Part shown: positions 43,903 to 52,309 of the stretch, piece by piece | Position numbering within the stretch: the first letter of the stretch is position 1 | Layout: every line of letters starts with the position of its first letter | Origin: JBQTII01 sp052388275 | GTDB lineage: Bacteria > Actinomycetota > Actinomycetes > Sporichthyales > Sporichthyaceae | Assembly (NCBI GenBank): GCA_052388275.1 | Contig: JBQTII010000068.1 | Span: 1 to 64,000, forward strand | Length of the DNA stretch: 64,000 nt | Reading direction: 5' to 3' | Made by a program: the position numbers and the translations under genes | Notes under the pieces: model-generated | Told to the model about the DNA's origin: nothing | The model's database searches: none | What the model saw: the letters and a program-made list of their open reading frames with translations, nothing else

Positions 43903-44423
43903 GCACCCAGCACGCGGTGCCGCGCTCCGGGCTGGACCTGGCCTACCCCCGTTCGCTCGCGGTTTACGACGATTACGCCCAGGCCCAACGTGCGGTGGAC
44001 CACCTCTCGGACCGGGAGTTCCCGGTGGGCAATCTGCTGATCGTGGGGACCGATCTGAAAAGCGTGGAACGGGTCACCGGGCGGCTGACCCGAGGCCGGG
44101 TCGCCGCTGCGGGGGCGATGTCGGGGCTGTGGCTGGGCCTGCTTGTTGGGCTGGTGGTGTCCATCTTCGACGACGGCAACGGCGACGGCGGCCAGGCCGC
44201 GGCCGCGCTGCTGGTCACGCCCCTGCTCGGCGCGCTGTTCGGGTTGGTGTGGAGTCAGATCGGCTTCGCCGCGTTGACCCGTGGCGGCACCCGCGATTTC
44301 GCCTCGGTCAGCCAGGTCGTGGCCACCCGATACGAGGTGCTGGTCGAGCACAGCCACGCCGAACGGGCCCGCGAGCTGTTGGCCGCCCTGCCCGACAGGG
44401 CGGGCGGAACCGAGCGTGGCTGA
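43899..44423 (+). CDS. GSP17M-like membrane stress protein
   Basis: A 174-residue protein with a YflT/GSP17M-type N-terminus (PRSLAVYDDYAQAQRAVDHLSDREFPV). Two TM helices follow, separated by an acidic loop (AAGAMSGLWLGLLVGLVVSIF and AALLVTPLLGALFGLVWSQIG). The C-terminus is soluble. Family members are general stress proteins under alternative sigma factors. Coupled to the CBM48 gene. Confidence 0.8.
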   Translation: MSTQHAVPRSGLDLAYPRSLAVYDDYAQAQRAVDHLSDREFPVGNLLIVGTDLKSVERVTGRLTRGRVAAAGAMSGLWLGLLVGLVVSIFDDGNGDGGQAAAALLVTPLLGALFGLVWSQIGFAALTRGGTRDFASVSQVVATRYEVLVEHSHAERARELLAALPDRAGGTERG

Positions 44424-44479
44424 GGCGACGCGTCGAGCCAGGCGACGCGGCACCGGCCGCGACCGAGGCGGCGGCGCGG

Positions 44480-44971
44480 TTGGAGAACGCGGCGGTGCTC
44501 GATCCTGCGGCCGCGGTCCTCGGCCGCGTCGCAGAAGTCGTCGTCTCCGACCGGCGGGCCCGCGGGGTCCTGCAGGGCGACTGGCTGGGCCATCCGGCCC
44601 ATCCGCTGTTGACCGACCTGCCGATCGGCTTTTGGACCAGCGCCTCGGTGCTCGACGTTCTCGGCGGACGTCGCGCCCGCCCGGCAGCGACCGCGTTGAC
44701 CGGTCTGGGCGTGCTGAGCGCGGGGTCGGCACTCGCGTCGGGACTGGCCGAGTTTCCTACGCTGGATCGGCGAGGCCGCCGAGCCGCGGTCGTGCACGCG
44801 GTCTCCAACCTGACCGCCACCGCGTTGTACGCCCGGTCCTGGGCCGCGCGCCGCCACGGCGATCACAGGCTCGGCGTGGTGTTGGCGGGGTTCGGCGCAG
44901 GCGTGGCGACCGTGGGGGGCTACCTCGGGGGGCACCTGGTTTTCGGCGCGTCCGACGGCACGGGCGGCTAG
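44480..44971 (+). CDS. DUF2231 membrane protein
   Basis: A protein of about 163 residues with four hydrophobic helices. The DUF2231 motif GHPAHPLLTDLPIGFWTSASVLDVLGG contains His residues typical of a metal- or haem-binding membrane domain. The start is uncertain; TTG 44480 is the first start that gives a compact N-terminus. It is downstream of the GSP17M gene on the same strand and converges with a small DUF3040-like gene, overlapping by 4 bases. Confidence 0.75.
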   Translation: MENAAVLDPAAAVLGRVAEVVVSDRRARGVLQGDWLGHPAHPLLTDLPIGFWTSASVLDVLGGRRARPAATALTGLGVLSAGSALASGLAEFPTLDRRGRRAAVVHAVSNLTATALYARSWAARRHGDHRLGVVLAGFGAGVATVGGYLGGHLVFGASDGTGG

Positions 44972-45132
44972 GACGCCCGAGCGCCCCGACCGCGCCGCCA
45001 CCATCGGCGCCTGCGGCGAGGCGGTTCGGTCTGCGGCGTTTCCTCCCGCAGGAGTCTGGCGAAGGCGGGATCGGAAGCGGTCGTCGCCGCCTCGATCTCG
45101 CGCAGCGTGGCCCTGTCGCGGGCCGAGAGCAT
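44968..45132 (-). CDS. Very small DUF3040-like protein
   Basis: 54 residues. The N-terminus LSARDRATLREIEAATTASDP has the DUF3040 pattern (a short helix ending in Glu-Ile-Glu and Asp-Pro). The usual two TM helices are replaced by a Trp/Arg-rich tail (RRRRWWRRGRG). It may be a shortened derivative. ATG 45132 shares one base with the upstream stop (TGATG). It is the last of three coupled minus-strand genes. Confidence 0.55.
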   Translation of the reverse strand: MLSARDRATLREIEAATTASDPAFARLLREETPQTEPPRRRRRWWRRGRGARAS

Positions 45133-45401
45133 CAGGACCGGCCCAGGGCGCGCGCCAGTTCGTCGCGGCCCATCTTCGACCGGCCCCGGATCTGGCGCCG
45201 CCGGGCCTCGTCGTAGAGCTCCCGGCGGGTCTGCGGCTTTGCGGCGCCGGTGCGCCTGCGCTGCGCCACCGCGGCGCCCTGCTCACCGAGCGCGCGCTTG
45301 GTCCCGGCGGGCAGGTGGGCGAGCGTGCGGCTCGACTCGGCCGCAGCCTGTGCCTTCTTTACGTTCTTCTTCGCCGCCTGGACCTGCCTGGCGGTGGCCA
45401 T
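45132..45401 (-). CDS. Small basic protein with Rho-N-like tail
   Basis: 89 residues, very basic and helical (VQAAKKNVKKAQAAAESSRT), ending ARRRQIRGRSKMGRDELARAL, a Rho N-terminal-like helix-turn that may bind nucleic acid. It is coupled to the gene upstream, whose stop codon shares its ATG. The shared C-terminal module implies a duplicated function. Confidence 0.7.
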   Translation of the reverse strand: MATARQVQAAKKNVKKAQAAAESSRTLAHLPAGTKRALGEQGAAVAQRRRTGAAKPQTRRELYDEARRRQIRGRSKMGRDELARALGRS

Positions 45402-45724
45402 CAGCGCCCGACCGCGCGTTCGAGTTCGGCCTTGTTCATGCGCGAGCGGCCCTTGACGTTCTTCTCGCGGGCCTCGTTGTACAGCTGGTCGCGGGTGCGC
45501 CCGCCCGGCCCGGAGTGCGAGCGCAGACCCCCGCGCCGCCCGGAGGAGATGTCCTGCGTCGAGGTGCGGCTGGCCTGCTTGGCCTCGCCTGCTCGAGCCC
45601 GTTCCTTGTTCACCGTGCGGGCCGCGATCTCCTCGGCGGTGTCCTCCTTCTCGCCACGCTCGAGCAGGCCCTCCTTGACGTGGTCGTACTGGCGCTCGCG
45701 CTTGGCGCTCCACTCCCGCGGCAT
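45401..45724 (-). CDS. Plasmid-stabilisation-like protein with Rho-N domain
   Basis: 107 residues beginning PREWSAKRERQYDHVKEGLL, with EEIAARTVNKERARAGEAKQ and DISSGRRGGLRSHSG. The end is YNEAREKNVKGRSRMNKAEL, a Rho-N-like helix pair. This family is annotated as plasmid stabilisation protein in many actinobacteria, where it is chromosomal and stress-linked. First gene of the coupled minus-strand trio. Confidence 0.8.
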   Translation of the reverse strand: MPREWSAKRERQYDHVKEGLLERGEKEDTAEEIAARTVNKERARAGEAKQASRTSTQDISSGRRGGLRSHSGPGGRTRDQLYNEAREKNVKGRSRMNKAELERAVGR

Positions 45725-46011
45725 CTCGCTCACCTCGTCTTCGCAACCAGATTGTCCGACTGTCCGGCTACCGGACTGCCCCGACCTGCAGGAACCGACG
45801 TGCCCGTCGGGGGCTGCCGGTCGGCCGGTTCGCCGGCCGCCTTCGCCTACCCGAGGCCGACGGCGACACACCGAGCGGGGACGAGTAGCTCCGGGCGGGC
45901 CGAACGCCAACGGGCGTGTCGGGGCATCTCGACAGCCGCAACGGGTACTCGGCGGCCAGGGGAGTCCCGTTGCGTCCCCTCCCGGGGACCCGAATCGAAT
46001 CGGAGAAAAAC

Positions 46012-46419
46012 ATGAGCGTGGCCGCGACGATGCTGGCGACCTACCCCAAGGACCTGGGCGGCATCGACCAGGAGCGCCTTCGCGCGTGCATCGAGGCGTG
46101 TTTTGAATGCGCGCAGAGCTGCACCGCGTGCGCCGACGCCTGTCTGAGCGAGGACGCGCTCGCCGAGCTGACCAAGTGCATTCGTTCGAACCTGGACTGT
46201 GCCGACACCTGCGAGACCACCGGCCGGCTGCTCTCGCGGCACACCGGCTACGACGCCAACCTGACCCTGTCCATGCTGGAGACCTGCATGGCCGCCTGCC
46301 ACATGTGCGGCGACGAATGCGCCAAGCATGCGCAGATGCACGAGCACTGTCGGGTCTGCGCCGAGGCGTGTCGACGCTGCGAGCAGGCCTGTCGCGAGCT
46401 GATCGACGCCCTCGGCTGA
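46012..46419 (+). CDS. Four-helix copper-storage protein (Csp)
   Basis: 135 residues with about 18 cysteines on helices (CIEACFECAQSCTACADAC, MLETCMAACHMCGDECAKHA, HCRVCAEACRRCEQACREL). This is the cytosolic Csp/DUF326 bundle that stores many Cu(I) ions in its core. ATG 46012 is preceded by GGAG. No export signal. It sits beside a metallothionein-like gene, pointing to metal handling. A decayed copy occurs at 49.8 kb. Confidence 0.9.
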   Translation: MSVAATMLATYPKDLGGIDQERLRACIEACFECAQSCTACADACLSEDALAELTKCIRSNLDCADTCETTGRLLSRHTGYDANLTLSMLETCMAACHMCGDECAKHAQMHEHCRVCAEACRRCEQACRELIDALG

Positions 46420-46441
46420 CCCCGCGGACCGCGCAGCCCGG

Positions 46442-46702
46442 TCACCCGGTTCCGGGCGCGGCCTTACTGCGGTCCATCCGGTCCCGGATTTGCGAGCCGC
46501 CGGCCTGGCGCGCGCACGAGGCGCAGCAGAAGAATCGGCCGTCCACCTCCGCGCCGTGCCCGAGAACATTGCACCCGCAGTGTTCGCACACCGGCGCGAG
46601 CGCGTGGATCGCGCACTCGAAGCTGTCGAAGGTGTGGTGGCGCCCCGCAGCCACCCCGAAGCTCTTGTCGTACTCGTTCTCGCACACCTCGCACGTCGCC
46701 AT
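46442..46702 (-). CDS. Metallothionein-like cysteine-rich protein
   Basis: 86 residues with nine cysteines: CEVC at the N-terminus, SFEC, VCEHCGCNVLGHG, and FFCCASCARQAGG. The second half resembles prokaryotic metallothioneins; the first looks like a zinc ribbon. It likely binds zinc or copper. It is convergent with the copper-storage gene. Confidence 0.75.
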   Translation of the reverse strand: MATCEVCENEYDKSFGVAAGRHHTFDSFECAIHALAPVCEHCGCNVLGHGAEVDGRFFCCASCARQAGGSQIRDRMDRSKAAPGTG

Positions 46703-47121
46703 TCGTTGGACCTTCCGTAGCGAACTCGTTCCCGCGTCCTACCCCCGCCAGCGAGGGCACGCTGAGCATCGCCGGCTTTCTTTCGCCTCGCCTGATAACG
46801 CGCCGTCCGTGTCGGCCCGCGGCTGCACGATGTGCATCCTGGGCACTGCCGGAGCCGACAGAAGCCTGCCGCGCTGCGCGGCGCGATGTGGTCTGGAAAG
46901 TTCCTCGCCGTTCGGCCGAGCCCGCCGCGATCTCCGTATCCCCGGCGCGGTCGGGCCCACCCCACCACGGTTTGCGCCGGTTCTCGGCCGTCCGCGCGGC
47001 GGCAGGCGCCGGGGGACCGGACCAAGCGGCTTTCTCGGGCCGGGGCGGCGGGTCGCGTCGCGGGAGCGGGGTAGGGGCGGGGCGGAACCAGGATCGCTAC
47101 TACACGACGAGGAGATTCGCC
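46703..47121. other. Intergenic region
   Basis: 419 bases between divergent small genes. Frames on both strands are Arg/Pro/Ala-rich with no family likeness and no ribosome site. GGAG precedes the ATG at 47122. No hairpin stands out. Confidence 0.4.
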
Positions 47122-47352
47122 ATGACGACGATCGAGACCGGGAACGTCACCGGTACCCAGGACAAGGACTACAACATCATCTGGTTCACCGAGTCGTGTC
47201 TGAGCAACACGCTTCGGATGGAGACCTACATCGCCGACGCCGAGCGCGCCGGGGACGGAGAACTGGTGGAGTTCTTCCGCCGGGCCCAGAGCGAGAGCCG
47301 CAAGGGAGCCGAGCAGGGCAAGCGCCTGCTTGCCGCCAGACTGGCCCAGTAA
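47122..47352 (+). CDS. Small hypothetical helical protein
   Basis: 76 residues (DKDYNIIWFTESCLSNTLRM, then helical AERAGDGELVEFFRRAQSES). It has one cysteine and a likely three-helix fold recalling ferritin-like bundles, but no certain family. GAGGAG precedes the ATG. It forms a transcript with the small TM gene 12 bases later. Confidence 0.6.
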   Translation: MTTIETGNVTGTQDKDYNIIWFTESCLSNTLRMETYIADAERAGDGELVEFFRRAQSESRKGAEQGKRLLAARLAQ

Positions 47353-47363
47353 CCGCCCGACCA

Positions 47364-47651
47364 ATGAGCAACGGCAACCGGGCAGCCATCGACCGCCGTG
47401 CTCGGCGCGGACGCCGCGTGCGTGCGGGCACCGAACCCGCCAATGCCCGCACGGCGCCGCGTCTGCGGGCCGTGCTGGCGGCTGGCGCGCTGCTGTTGTT
47501 CGCTGGGTTCGCGTGGAGTTTCTTCGCGGTGAGCGGCGGCACGGGCACCAACGTTGCCGGCGCGATTTGTCTACTCGTGGCCGGCAGCGCCGCCGTGGAT
47601 CTCACCCTGCTGCTCATACGCGCCCGTCGAGGCGACTACCGCGAAAATTGA
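47364..47651 (+). CDS. Small two-TM membrane protein
   Basis: 95 residues: a basic N-terminus of about 35 residues, then two TM helices (LAAGALLLFAGFAWSFFAVSG and AGAICLLVAGSAAVDLTLLLI) and a short basic end. Unknown function. Eleven bases separate it from the gene before. Confidence 0.55.
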   Translation: MSNGNRAAIDRRARRGRRVRAGTEPANARTAPRLRAVLAAGALLLFAGFAWSFFAVSGGTGTNVAGAICLLVAGSAAVDLTLLLIRARRGDYREN

Positions 47652-47839
47652 CCAGAGAGCGACGCCTAACAACGTGCTCGACGAGTCGGACTATGAGCGG
47701 CGCCGGAAACTCGGGCTGGACTTTAGCGGGCACTGGGCGACGGCCGTTCGCGGCTGCGGTATGCCAACGGATTCGGGCGGGTAAGCCGAAGTTATTCGCG
47801 CCGGTCTCGGTAGCCGGCGCCCGGACATCGGAGCATCGC

Positions 47840-48322
47840 ATGGCGAAGTCACGGACATCGGCTCACGCCTCGACCGATCGGCGTGGCCATCTGCTGCAGA
47901 TGGCCGCCGCCGCCGTGGGTGCGGTCTTCCTGCTCGTCGGCATCCTCGGTTTCATCCCCGGCATCGTGACCAACTACGACGAGCTGCAGTTTGCCGGACA
48001 CGACATGGATTCGGAGATGGCGGAGCTGCTCGGCCTGTTCCACGTCTCGGTGTTGCACAACCTGGTGCACATGGCCTTCGGGATCGGGATCTTGATGGCG
48101 CGCACCGTCGCCGGTGCCGCTGCCTTCCTGATCGGCGGGGGCATCGTCTACGGCGTCGTGCTGGTCTACGGCGCGCTGGTCGATATGGACAGCGACTGGA
48201 ACTTCCTGCCCGTCAACGAGGCGGACAACTGGCTCCACGCCGGGCTCGCACTCGGCATGATCGGCCTCGGTGTGGTGTTGATGCCGCGGTCCTTGCCGAC
48301 CGAAGACAATCGCGCTGTCTGA
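47840..48322 (+). CDS. DUF4383 membrane protein
   Basis: 160 residues with four TM helices. The family motif LLGLFHVSVLHNLVHMAFGIGIL and VNEADNWLHAGLALGMIGLG are visible; His residues lie in membrane helices. Function unknown. The gene lies in the stress island; 188 bases upstream hold no gene. Confidence 0.85.
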   Translation: MAKSRTSAHASTDRRGHLLQMAAAAVGAVFLLVGILGFIPGIVTNYDELQFAGHDMDSEMAELLGLFHVSVLHNLVHMAFGIGILMARTVAGAAAFLIGGGIVYGVVLVYGALVDMDSDWNFLPVNEADNWLHAGLALGMIGLGVVLMPRSLPTEDNRAV

Positions 48323-48481
48323 TCGTGCCCGCGTCACGCCCGTTCGCGGTCGCGCGTCGAGCTAGCGCTGGGGCCACCCGCTTGATCGTGGAACCTGCGC
48401 CTCGAACGCTCGACGGTCATGGCCCCATCCGGCGTGGTTCAGTCGCTGTTTCGCGATCGTGTGTCGGCGCCAGTTCGTGGT

Positions 48482-48541
48482 GGTAGTACAAGGTTTCGTG
48501 GGGTAGTACAAGGTTTCGAGGGGTAGTACAAGGTGCAGTCG
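48482..48541 (+). repeat. Three tandem 20-bp repeats upstream of a hypothetical gene
   Basis: GGTAGTACAAGGT begins units at 48482, 48502 and 48522. The first two share TTCG afterwards, and the third diverges. The exact 20-base period puts each copy on nearly the same helix face (about two turns). The array ends 17 bases before the ATG at 48559 and is AT-richer than its surroundings. Confidence 0.85.
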
Positions 48542-48558
48542 AAGGTCGGAGGAGCGCG

Positions 48559-49278
48559 ATGGGTTCCCAGGACGACAACCTCAGCATGGCCACCCATGAG
48601 CGGGTGGGTTCGCTGGCGACGAGCAAGGCGAGTGCCAACCGGATCAAGGCAGAGGGCGTCACGCGGACTGAGCTCGGCGAGCAGCAGCGCGTCGAGATGG
48701 CGGATGCGCTGACGTTGATCGAGAGCTGGCCGACGGCACCGAAGAAGGCGGCCGAGAAGATCCTCGACCACTACGGGCCGCCGAATGAAGCGACACCGAC
48801 GAAGATGTTCTGGTACCGGGCCGGGCCGTGGAGTCGGATGGAGCTGACCGCCGACGAGGCCATTCACAACTTCCCGACCCCGCACACCGATTATCTGACG
48901 CAGTGGATCGATCACTCGGTGCCAGCACAGAAGGCGGCGGAACTGCTCGCCTTCGACGGCAGCGTTCTGCTCGACCGTACGACCGGGGAGCTCGGCGCTC
49001 GCTGCGATCACGAGGCCTACAACACCCTGACCATCAATCTCGCTGCCGAGATCATTGCCGGGACCAGGACCGTGGACGATGCCCGCCGCCTGTACGCCGA
49101 GACTGCGGCCGCCTTCGTTATGGGTCGGCCGGCGCCCTACGCGGAGAGCCTGCAGTTTGAGCCTGCCGCGCCCGGCACCGCCGCCGATCCGGACGAAAGC
49201 GTGATCGCCGGTGCGATGGCGCACCAACTCGGCGAAAAGATCAAAGACGCCCTTGGCATGGGGCGGGTTCCGCAGTGA
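48559..49278 (+). CDS. Hypothetical protein under the tandem repeats
   Basis: A 239-residue soluble acidic protein (MFWYRAGPWSRMELTADEAI, DHSVPAQKAAELLAFDGSVL, AEIIAGTRTVDDARRLYAET). No known domain, signal or TM. GGAGGAG lies before the ATG. The upstream 20-bp triple repeat suggests dedicated control. Confidence 0.65.
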   Translation: MGSQDDNLSMATHERVGSLATSKASANRIKAEGVTRTELGEQQRVEMADALTLIESWPTAPKKAAEKILDHYGPPNEATPTKMFWYRAGPWSRMELTADEAIHNFPTPHTDYLTQWIDHSVPAQKAAELLAFDGSVLLDRTTGELGARCDHEAYNTLTINLAAEIIAGTRTVDDARRLYAETAAAFVMGRPAPYAESLQFEPAAPGTAADPDESVIAGAMAHQLGEKIKDALGMGRVPQ

Positions 49279-49504
49279 CCTGAGCCGTGGGCCAACTCTG
49301 GCTATGGAGCACCGCACGGGTCGAGCTCCGCGGCGGCGGGCAGATCCTTCAGCAGCTCCGCATCGCGGCTCTCACCGGCGAACAGCTGCTGATTAGCGAT
49401 GCGCCACGGTCTCGGCCCTGCTATCCCCGCCGCCGAAGCCGTTCGCGTCGGCTTTCGCTCCGGTCGATCTCCGGGATCATCGCGGCGATCAGGAGGCAGA
49501 TCCC

Positions 49505-50362
49505 ATGGCGAGCAAGTTCGAGGTCTACGAGGACAAGAGCGGCACCTATCGGTGGCGGCTGAAAGCCGGCAACGGAGAGGTTGTCGCGCAAGGCGAGGCC
49601 TACGAATCCCGCTCCGGCGCGAAGGCTGGCTGCGAAGCCGTCCAGCGCGCAGCCGCGAGCGCCACCATTGTCGACGTCGCGGACTCACCGCCGGCGCCGA
49701 ATCTGCACTTCGCTCGCTTGCTCGCCTTTGGCCGAAGAGCACCACTCGGGAGCGATGGCGAGCAGAGCAGCGGGTCCGCGGCCAGCGGCAAGCCGGGCAT
49801 CCGCACGAACCTGGACTGCGCCGAGATGTGCGATCACCGGGCGGGTGCTGTCCGGCACACCGGCTACGACGTCAACCTCACCCGCGCGGTCCTCACGGCC
49901 TGCGCGACGGCCTGCCGGGCCTGCGGGACGAGGGGTGCGCCCGCCTCGCCGAAATGCACGGCCACTGCCGGGTGTGCGCCGATGCCTGCCACCGCTGCGA
50001 GCGGGCCTGCGACGAGCTGCTCGCGAAACTGGACTGACGTCGCCGACTCGCGGCGGCCGGGGGCGCGCTACGTTGCGAGCCCTCCGAGAAAGGCGCGGTT
50101 TGGAGGGGCTTACCGCCCCAGGCTTAGGCGCAAGCCGGTGTGGTCCAGGGTCGGCGGCAACGGCTCGGTTAGTTTTAGGGCCTGCCCGGCGCCCGGTTCG
50201 ACCGACCGGCGACGCAGCACCGCCCGCAAGGCGAAGGACCCGACGGTCAAGACCAGGCCGCGGCCGGGGCAGACGGCCGGACCCGCGCTGAACGGGACCA
50301 GCCCTGCGTCGCCCGCGGCGGTCCCGTCGAGCCAGATCGCGGGCGCGAACGCGTGCGCGTAG
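49505..50362 (+). CDS. YegP-domain (DUF1508) protein with a chimeric run-on tail
   Basis: Residues 1-58 form a complete YegP module (ASKFEVYEDKSGTYRWRLKA, EAYESRSGAKAGCEAVQ, ATIVDVAD). The normal protein ends near here. In this gene no stop occurs; the frame continues through a copper-storage protein relic and then through Arg/Pro-rich sequence to 50362, overlapping the end of the convergent P450. GGAGG precedes the ATG. The tail after about residue 60 is probably non-functional. Confidence 0.6.
   Translation: MASKFEVYEDKSGTYRWRLKAGNGEVVAQGEAYESRSGAKAGCEAVQRAAASATIVDVADSPPAPNLHFARLLAFGRRAPLGSDGEQSSGSAASGKPGIRTNLDCAEMCDHRAGAVRHTGYDVNLTRAVLTACATACRACGTRGAPASPKCTATAGCAPMPATAASGPATSCSRNWTDVADSRRPGARYVASPPRKARFGGAYRPRLRRKPVWSRVGGNGSVSFRACPAPGSTDRRRSTARKAKDPTVKTRPRPGQTAGPALNGTSPASPAAVPSSQIAGANACA
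49799..50037 (+). pseudogene. Decayed copper-storage protein remnant
   Basis: The YegP frame reads IRTNLDCAEMCD, then HTGYDVNLTRAVLTACATAC. Within RACG one base is missing, and the adjacent frame continues DEGCARLAEMHGHCRVCADA to CERACDELLAKLD and a stop at 50037. This is the second half of the Csp at 46.0 kb, with the first cysteine helices deleted. Confidence 0.8.
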
Positions 50363-51477
50363 GGGCGTGCCGGGTCGCGGTGGAAATAGGCGCTGGGAAC
50401 GACGAAGGTCGTCCCGGCCGGCGCCCACCGGCCGCGCACCCACGCGAGTCGGGTGCTCTGGCGCAGGATCGACAGCGTCGTGGGCCACAGCCGCACCGAC
50501 TCCAGTACCGCGGCCCGGGCCCGGTCTCCGCTTTCGTCGGCGCGCACCGCGGCCAGTTCGGCCGGGTGGGCGGCTAGCAGCGCCAGAGCGCGGTAGGTGG
50601 CGATCCCGGCGGCGTCGAAGGCGAACAGCCAGTGCGGAATCTGGCCGGCCACCTCGGCTGCGTCGGTCGCGGCGGCCGGGCAACCGCCACCGGCGGCCTC
50701 TGCCAGTGTGGCGGCGAGGCTGCCGGGGGCCGGGTCGCTAACCCAGCGGCGGCAGGCGGCCAGCAGCTCGGCGCGTTCGCCGGGAAGGGACGGCGCTGCG
50801 TAGGCCCAGTTGGCGCGACGACGAAGCCGGTCCAGCGCTGCGGTAATCCACTCGGCGTCGAGCGCGCCCGGGCCGAACACGATCCCGCGCGCGATCCGGG
50901 CCCACGTCGGCTCGAAGGTCGCCCAGTCCAGTGCGTCGCGACGAACCAGGTCGCCGATCTCGCGGTCCACGACGGCGGCGAACGCGTCCGCCTCGGGATG
51001 GCGCGGCGTGCCGGGGTGAAGCGTCCGCTCGTTGAGTGCACGCCTGACCGGGCGGGCGGGCGGGTCGGAGATCAGCAGGCCGTGCGGCTGGAAGTGCCGC
51101 AGCGCCGCGGTCTTCTCCGTGGTCGCGGCCGTGAACGGCTCCGGCGTGCACGCCAAGATCTCGGCGACGTCCGCAGCGCTGGTCACGACGGCGAAGGCCC
51201 TGCCGGGCAGAGCGAGCAACACCGGATGCCCGCGGTGGCGCCGCCGCAGCGCCGCGACAGTCCGCGCCGCGTGCGCGTCGGCGTCCAGGCGGGCCGCGGC
51301 GGCCAGCACCCAGGGTCGGCGTTTGATCATGCCTTGGGCCACCTGGGGGCCTAGAACCGTCGCCAGGACACGCACGGTCTCCACGACCGAGGCTCTGGGC
51401 AGCCGCTTGCCGCCCCGTCGGGCGGCAACGTCGGCGGCGCCCGGCGCCTGCGAAGCGACGGCCGCGGCCCGCCTCAC
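50110..51477 (-). CDS. Cytochrome P450 (divergent class)
   Basis: A 455-residue P450. The I-helix reads WLFAFDAAGIATYRALALLA, ExxR is in AVLESVRLWP, and the haem Cys in PFSAGPAVCPGRGLVL. The N-terminal 60 residues are basic and atypical. Sequence character differs from the two paralogous P450s. ATG 51477 overlaps the stop of a small gene (ATGA). The neighbouring genes are stress-like, so its substrate is unpredictable. Confidence 0.85.
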   Translation of the reverse strand: MRRAAAVASQAPGAADVAARRGGKRLPRASVVETVRVLATVLGPQVAQGMIKRRPWVLAAAARLDADAHAARTVAALRRRHRGHPVLLALPGRAFAVVTSAADVAEILACTPEPFTAATTEKTAALRHFQPHGLLISDPPARPVRRALNERTLHPGTPRHPEADAFAAVVDREIGDLVRRDALDWATFEPTWARIARGIVFGPGALDAEWITAALDRLRRRANWAYAAPSLPGERAELLAACRRWVSDPAPGSLAATLAEAAGGGCPAAATDAAEVAGQIPHWLFAFDAAGIATYRALALLAAHPAELAAVRADESGDRARAAVLESVRLWPTTLSILRQSTRLAWVRGRWAPAGTTFVVPSAYFHRDPARPYAHAFAPAIWLDGTAAGDAGLVPFSAGPAVCPGRGLVLTVGSFALRAVLRRRSVEPGAGQALKLTEPLPPTLDHTGLRLSLGR

Positions 51478-51683
51478 TTCTTCGCGGCCGTGGCCTCGCC
51501 GCCCTTGCGGCCGGCCTCCTTCTTCTGCGCAGTCGTTCCGCCCTGCGCGGAAGACCCCCCCGAACCCGACTTTTCCCCGCCGCGGCTGGAGGCACCAGGA
51601 GAGTTCGCGATCTTTGCGGCACGGTCCTTAGACATGCCCTTGTCCTTCAACGCCTCGTACTGCTTGTCGTTCTTCACGGCCAC
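51474..51683 (-). CDS. Small DUF7218-type stress protein
   Basis: 69 residues: VKNDKQYEALKDKGMSKDRA and AKIANSPGASSRGGEKSGSG, then a Lys/Gly/Ala-rich tail. It belongs to the small hydrophilic proteins abundant in actinobacterial stress loci. It overlaps the P450 start by 4 bases, so they are coupled. Confidence 0.75.
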   Translation of the reverse strand: MAVKNDKQYEALKDKGMSKDRAAKIANSPGASSRGGEKSGSGGSSAQGGTTAQKKEAGRKGGEATAAKK

Positions 51684-52309
51684 GGCTACTCCCGAGATTG
51701 GTGAATGGACACCTCCGGGCTACCCACACCCGCGCTCGCCACCGGGTCGCGCGTAGAGCTGTCGCGGCGGGCCGACGCGTCCCGCCAGAGGACATCAGAA
51801 GGAGGCGCGCCGCCGGCTGCGCGCATGCCGCGCGGGCCCGCCGACATGGAGCCGCCCAAGAGGCGGTGCCCTTACCGAAAGCCGATTTCGTGCGCCACCG
51901 CAATCCGCGTCGGCAACGGTTAAGACCGCGCGCAAGGGACCCCGCCTAACATTGGAATCGCACTTAGCATGCGGAACAGGCGGATCCGTGGCTCCAAGTC
52001 GCATGCGCCGGATTAACTTGTCAGCGGGCGCGTCCGCGCTTGTGAGAACTGGGACCCAGCAGCCGCTCGACGTCTCGAGAATGATCGCGGTGGCGAACAG
52101 TCCGAAACCGAACCAGTATCCACCCGACGGGGAATACTCGGCCGTCGCGAGCGGCCCGCAGACCCTGCTCAGCATTCGCCCGTTGCACATTGAGCGATTA
52201 GGGAGCTAACCGAAGTCGCACCGAACGTGTCGCTGACGCGCCCCGGCGACGAGCAGCCTGCACGGGCCGCCAGCAGTTTGCCAAGGACTGCAGAGGGCAG
52301 CGGCGCGCC
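51684..52309. other. Gene-poor intergenic stretch
   Basis: 626 bases with no supportable gene. A minus-strand frame (51795-52190) has a hydrophobic segment, and a plus frame (51952-52209) is short; neither has family-like composition or a ribosome site. GC drops at 52000-52200, which hints at an old insertion or a regulatory region for the LLM gene. Confidence 0.4.

Noticed and set aside
46832..47074. Small plus-strand ORF between metal genes
   Set aside because: Arg/Pro/Ala-rich with no ribosome site; typical of random GC-rich frames.
48482..48541. CRISPR or plasmid origin iterons
   Set aside because: There are no spacers and no replication initiator gene; the array sits directly at a gene start, so a regulatory role is more likely.
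51795..52190. Possible minus-strand gene with a hydrophobic segment
   Set aside because: No ribosome site, no family likeness, and composition changes along the frame; kept as intergenic.
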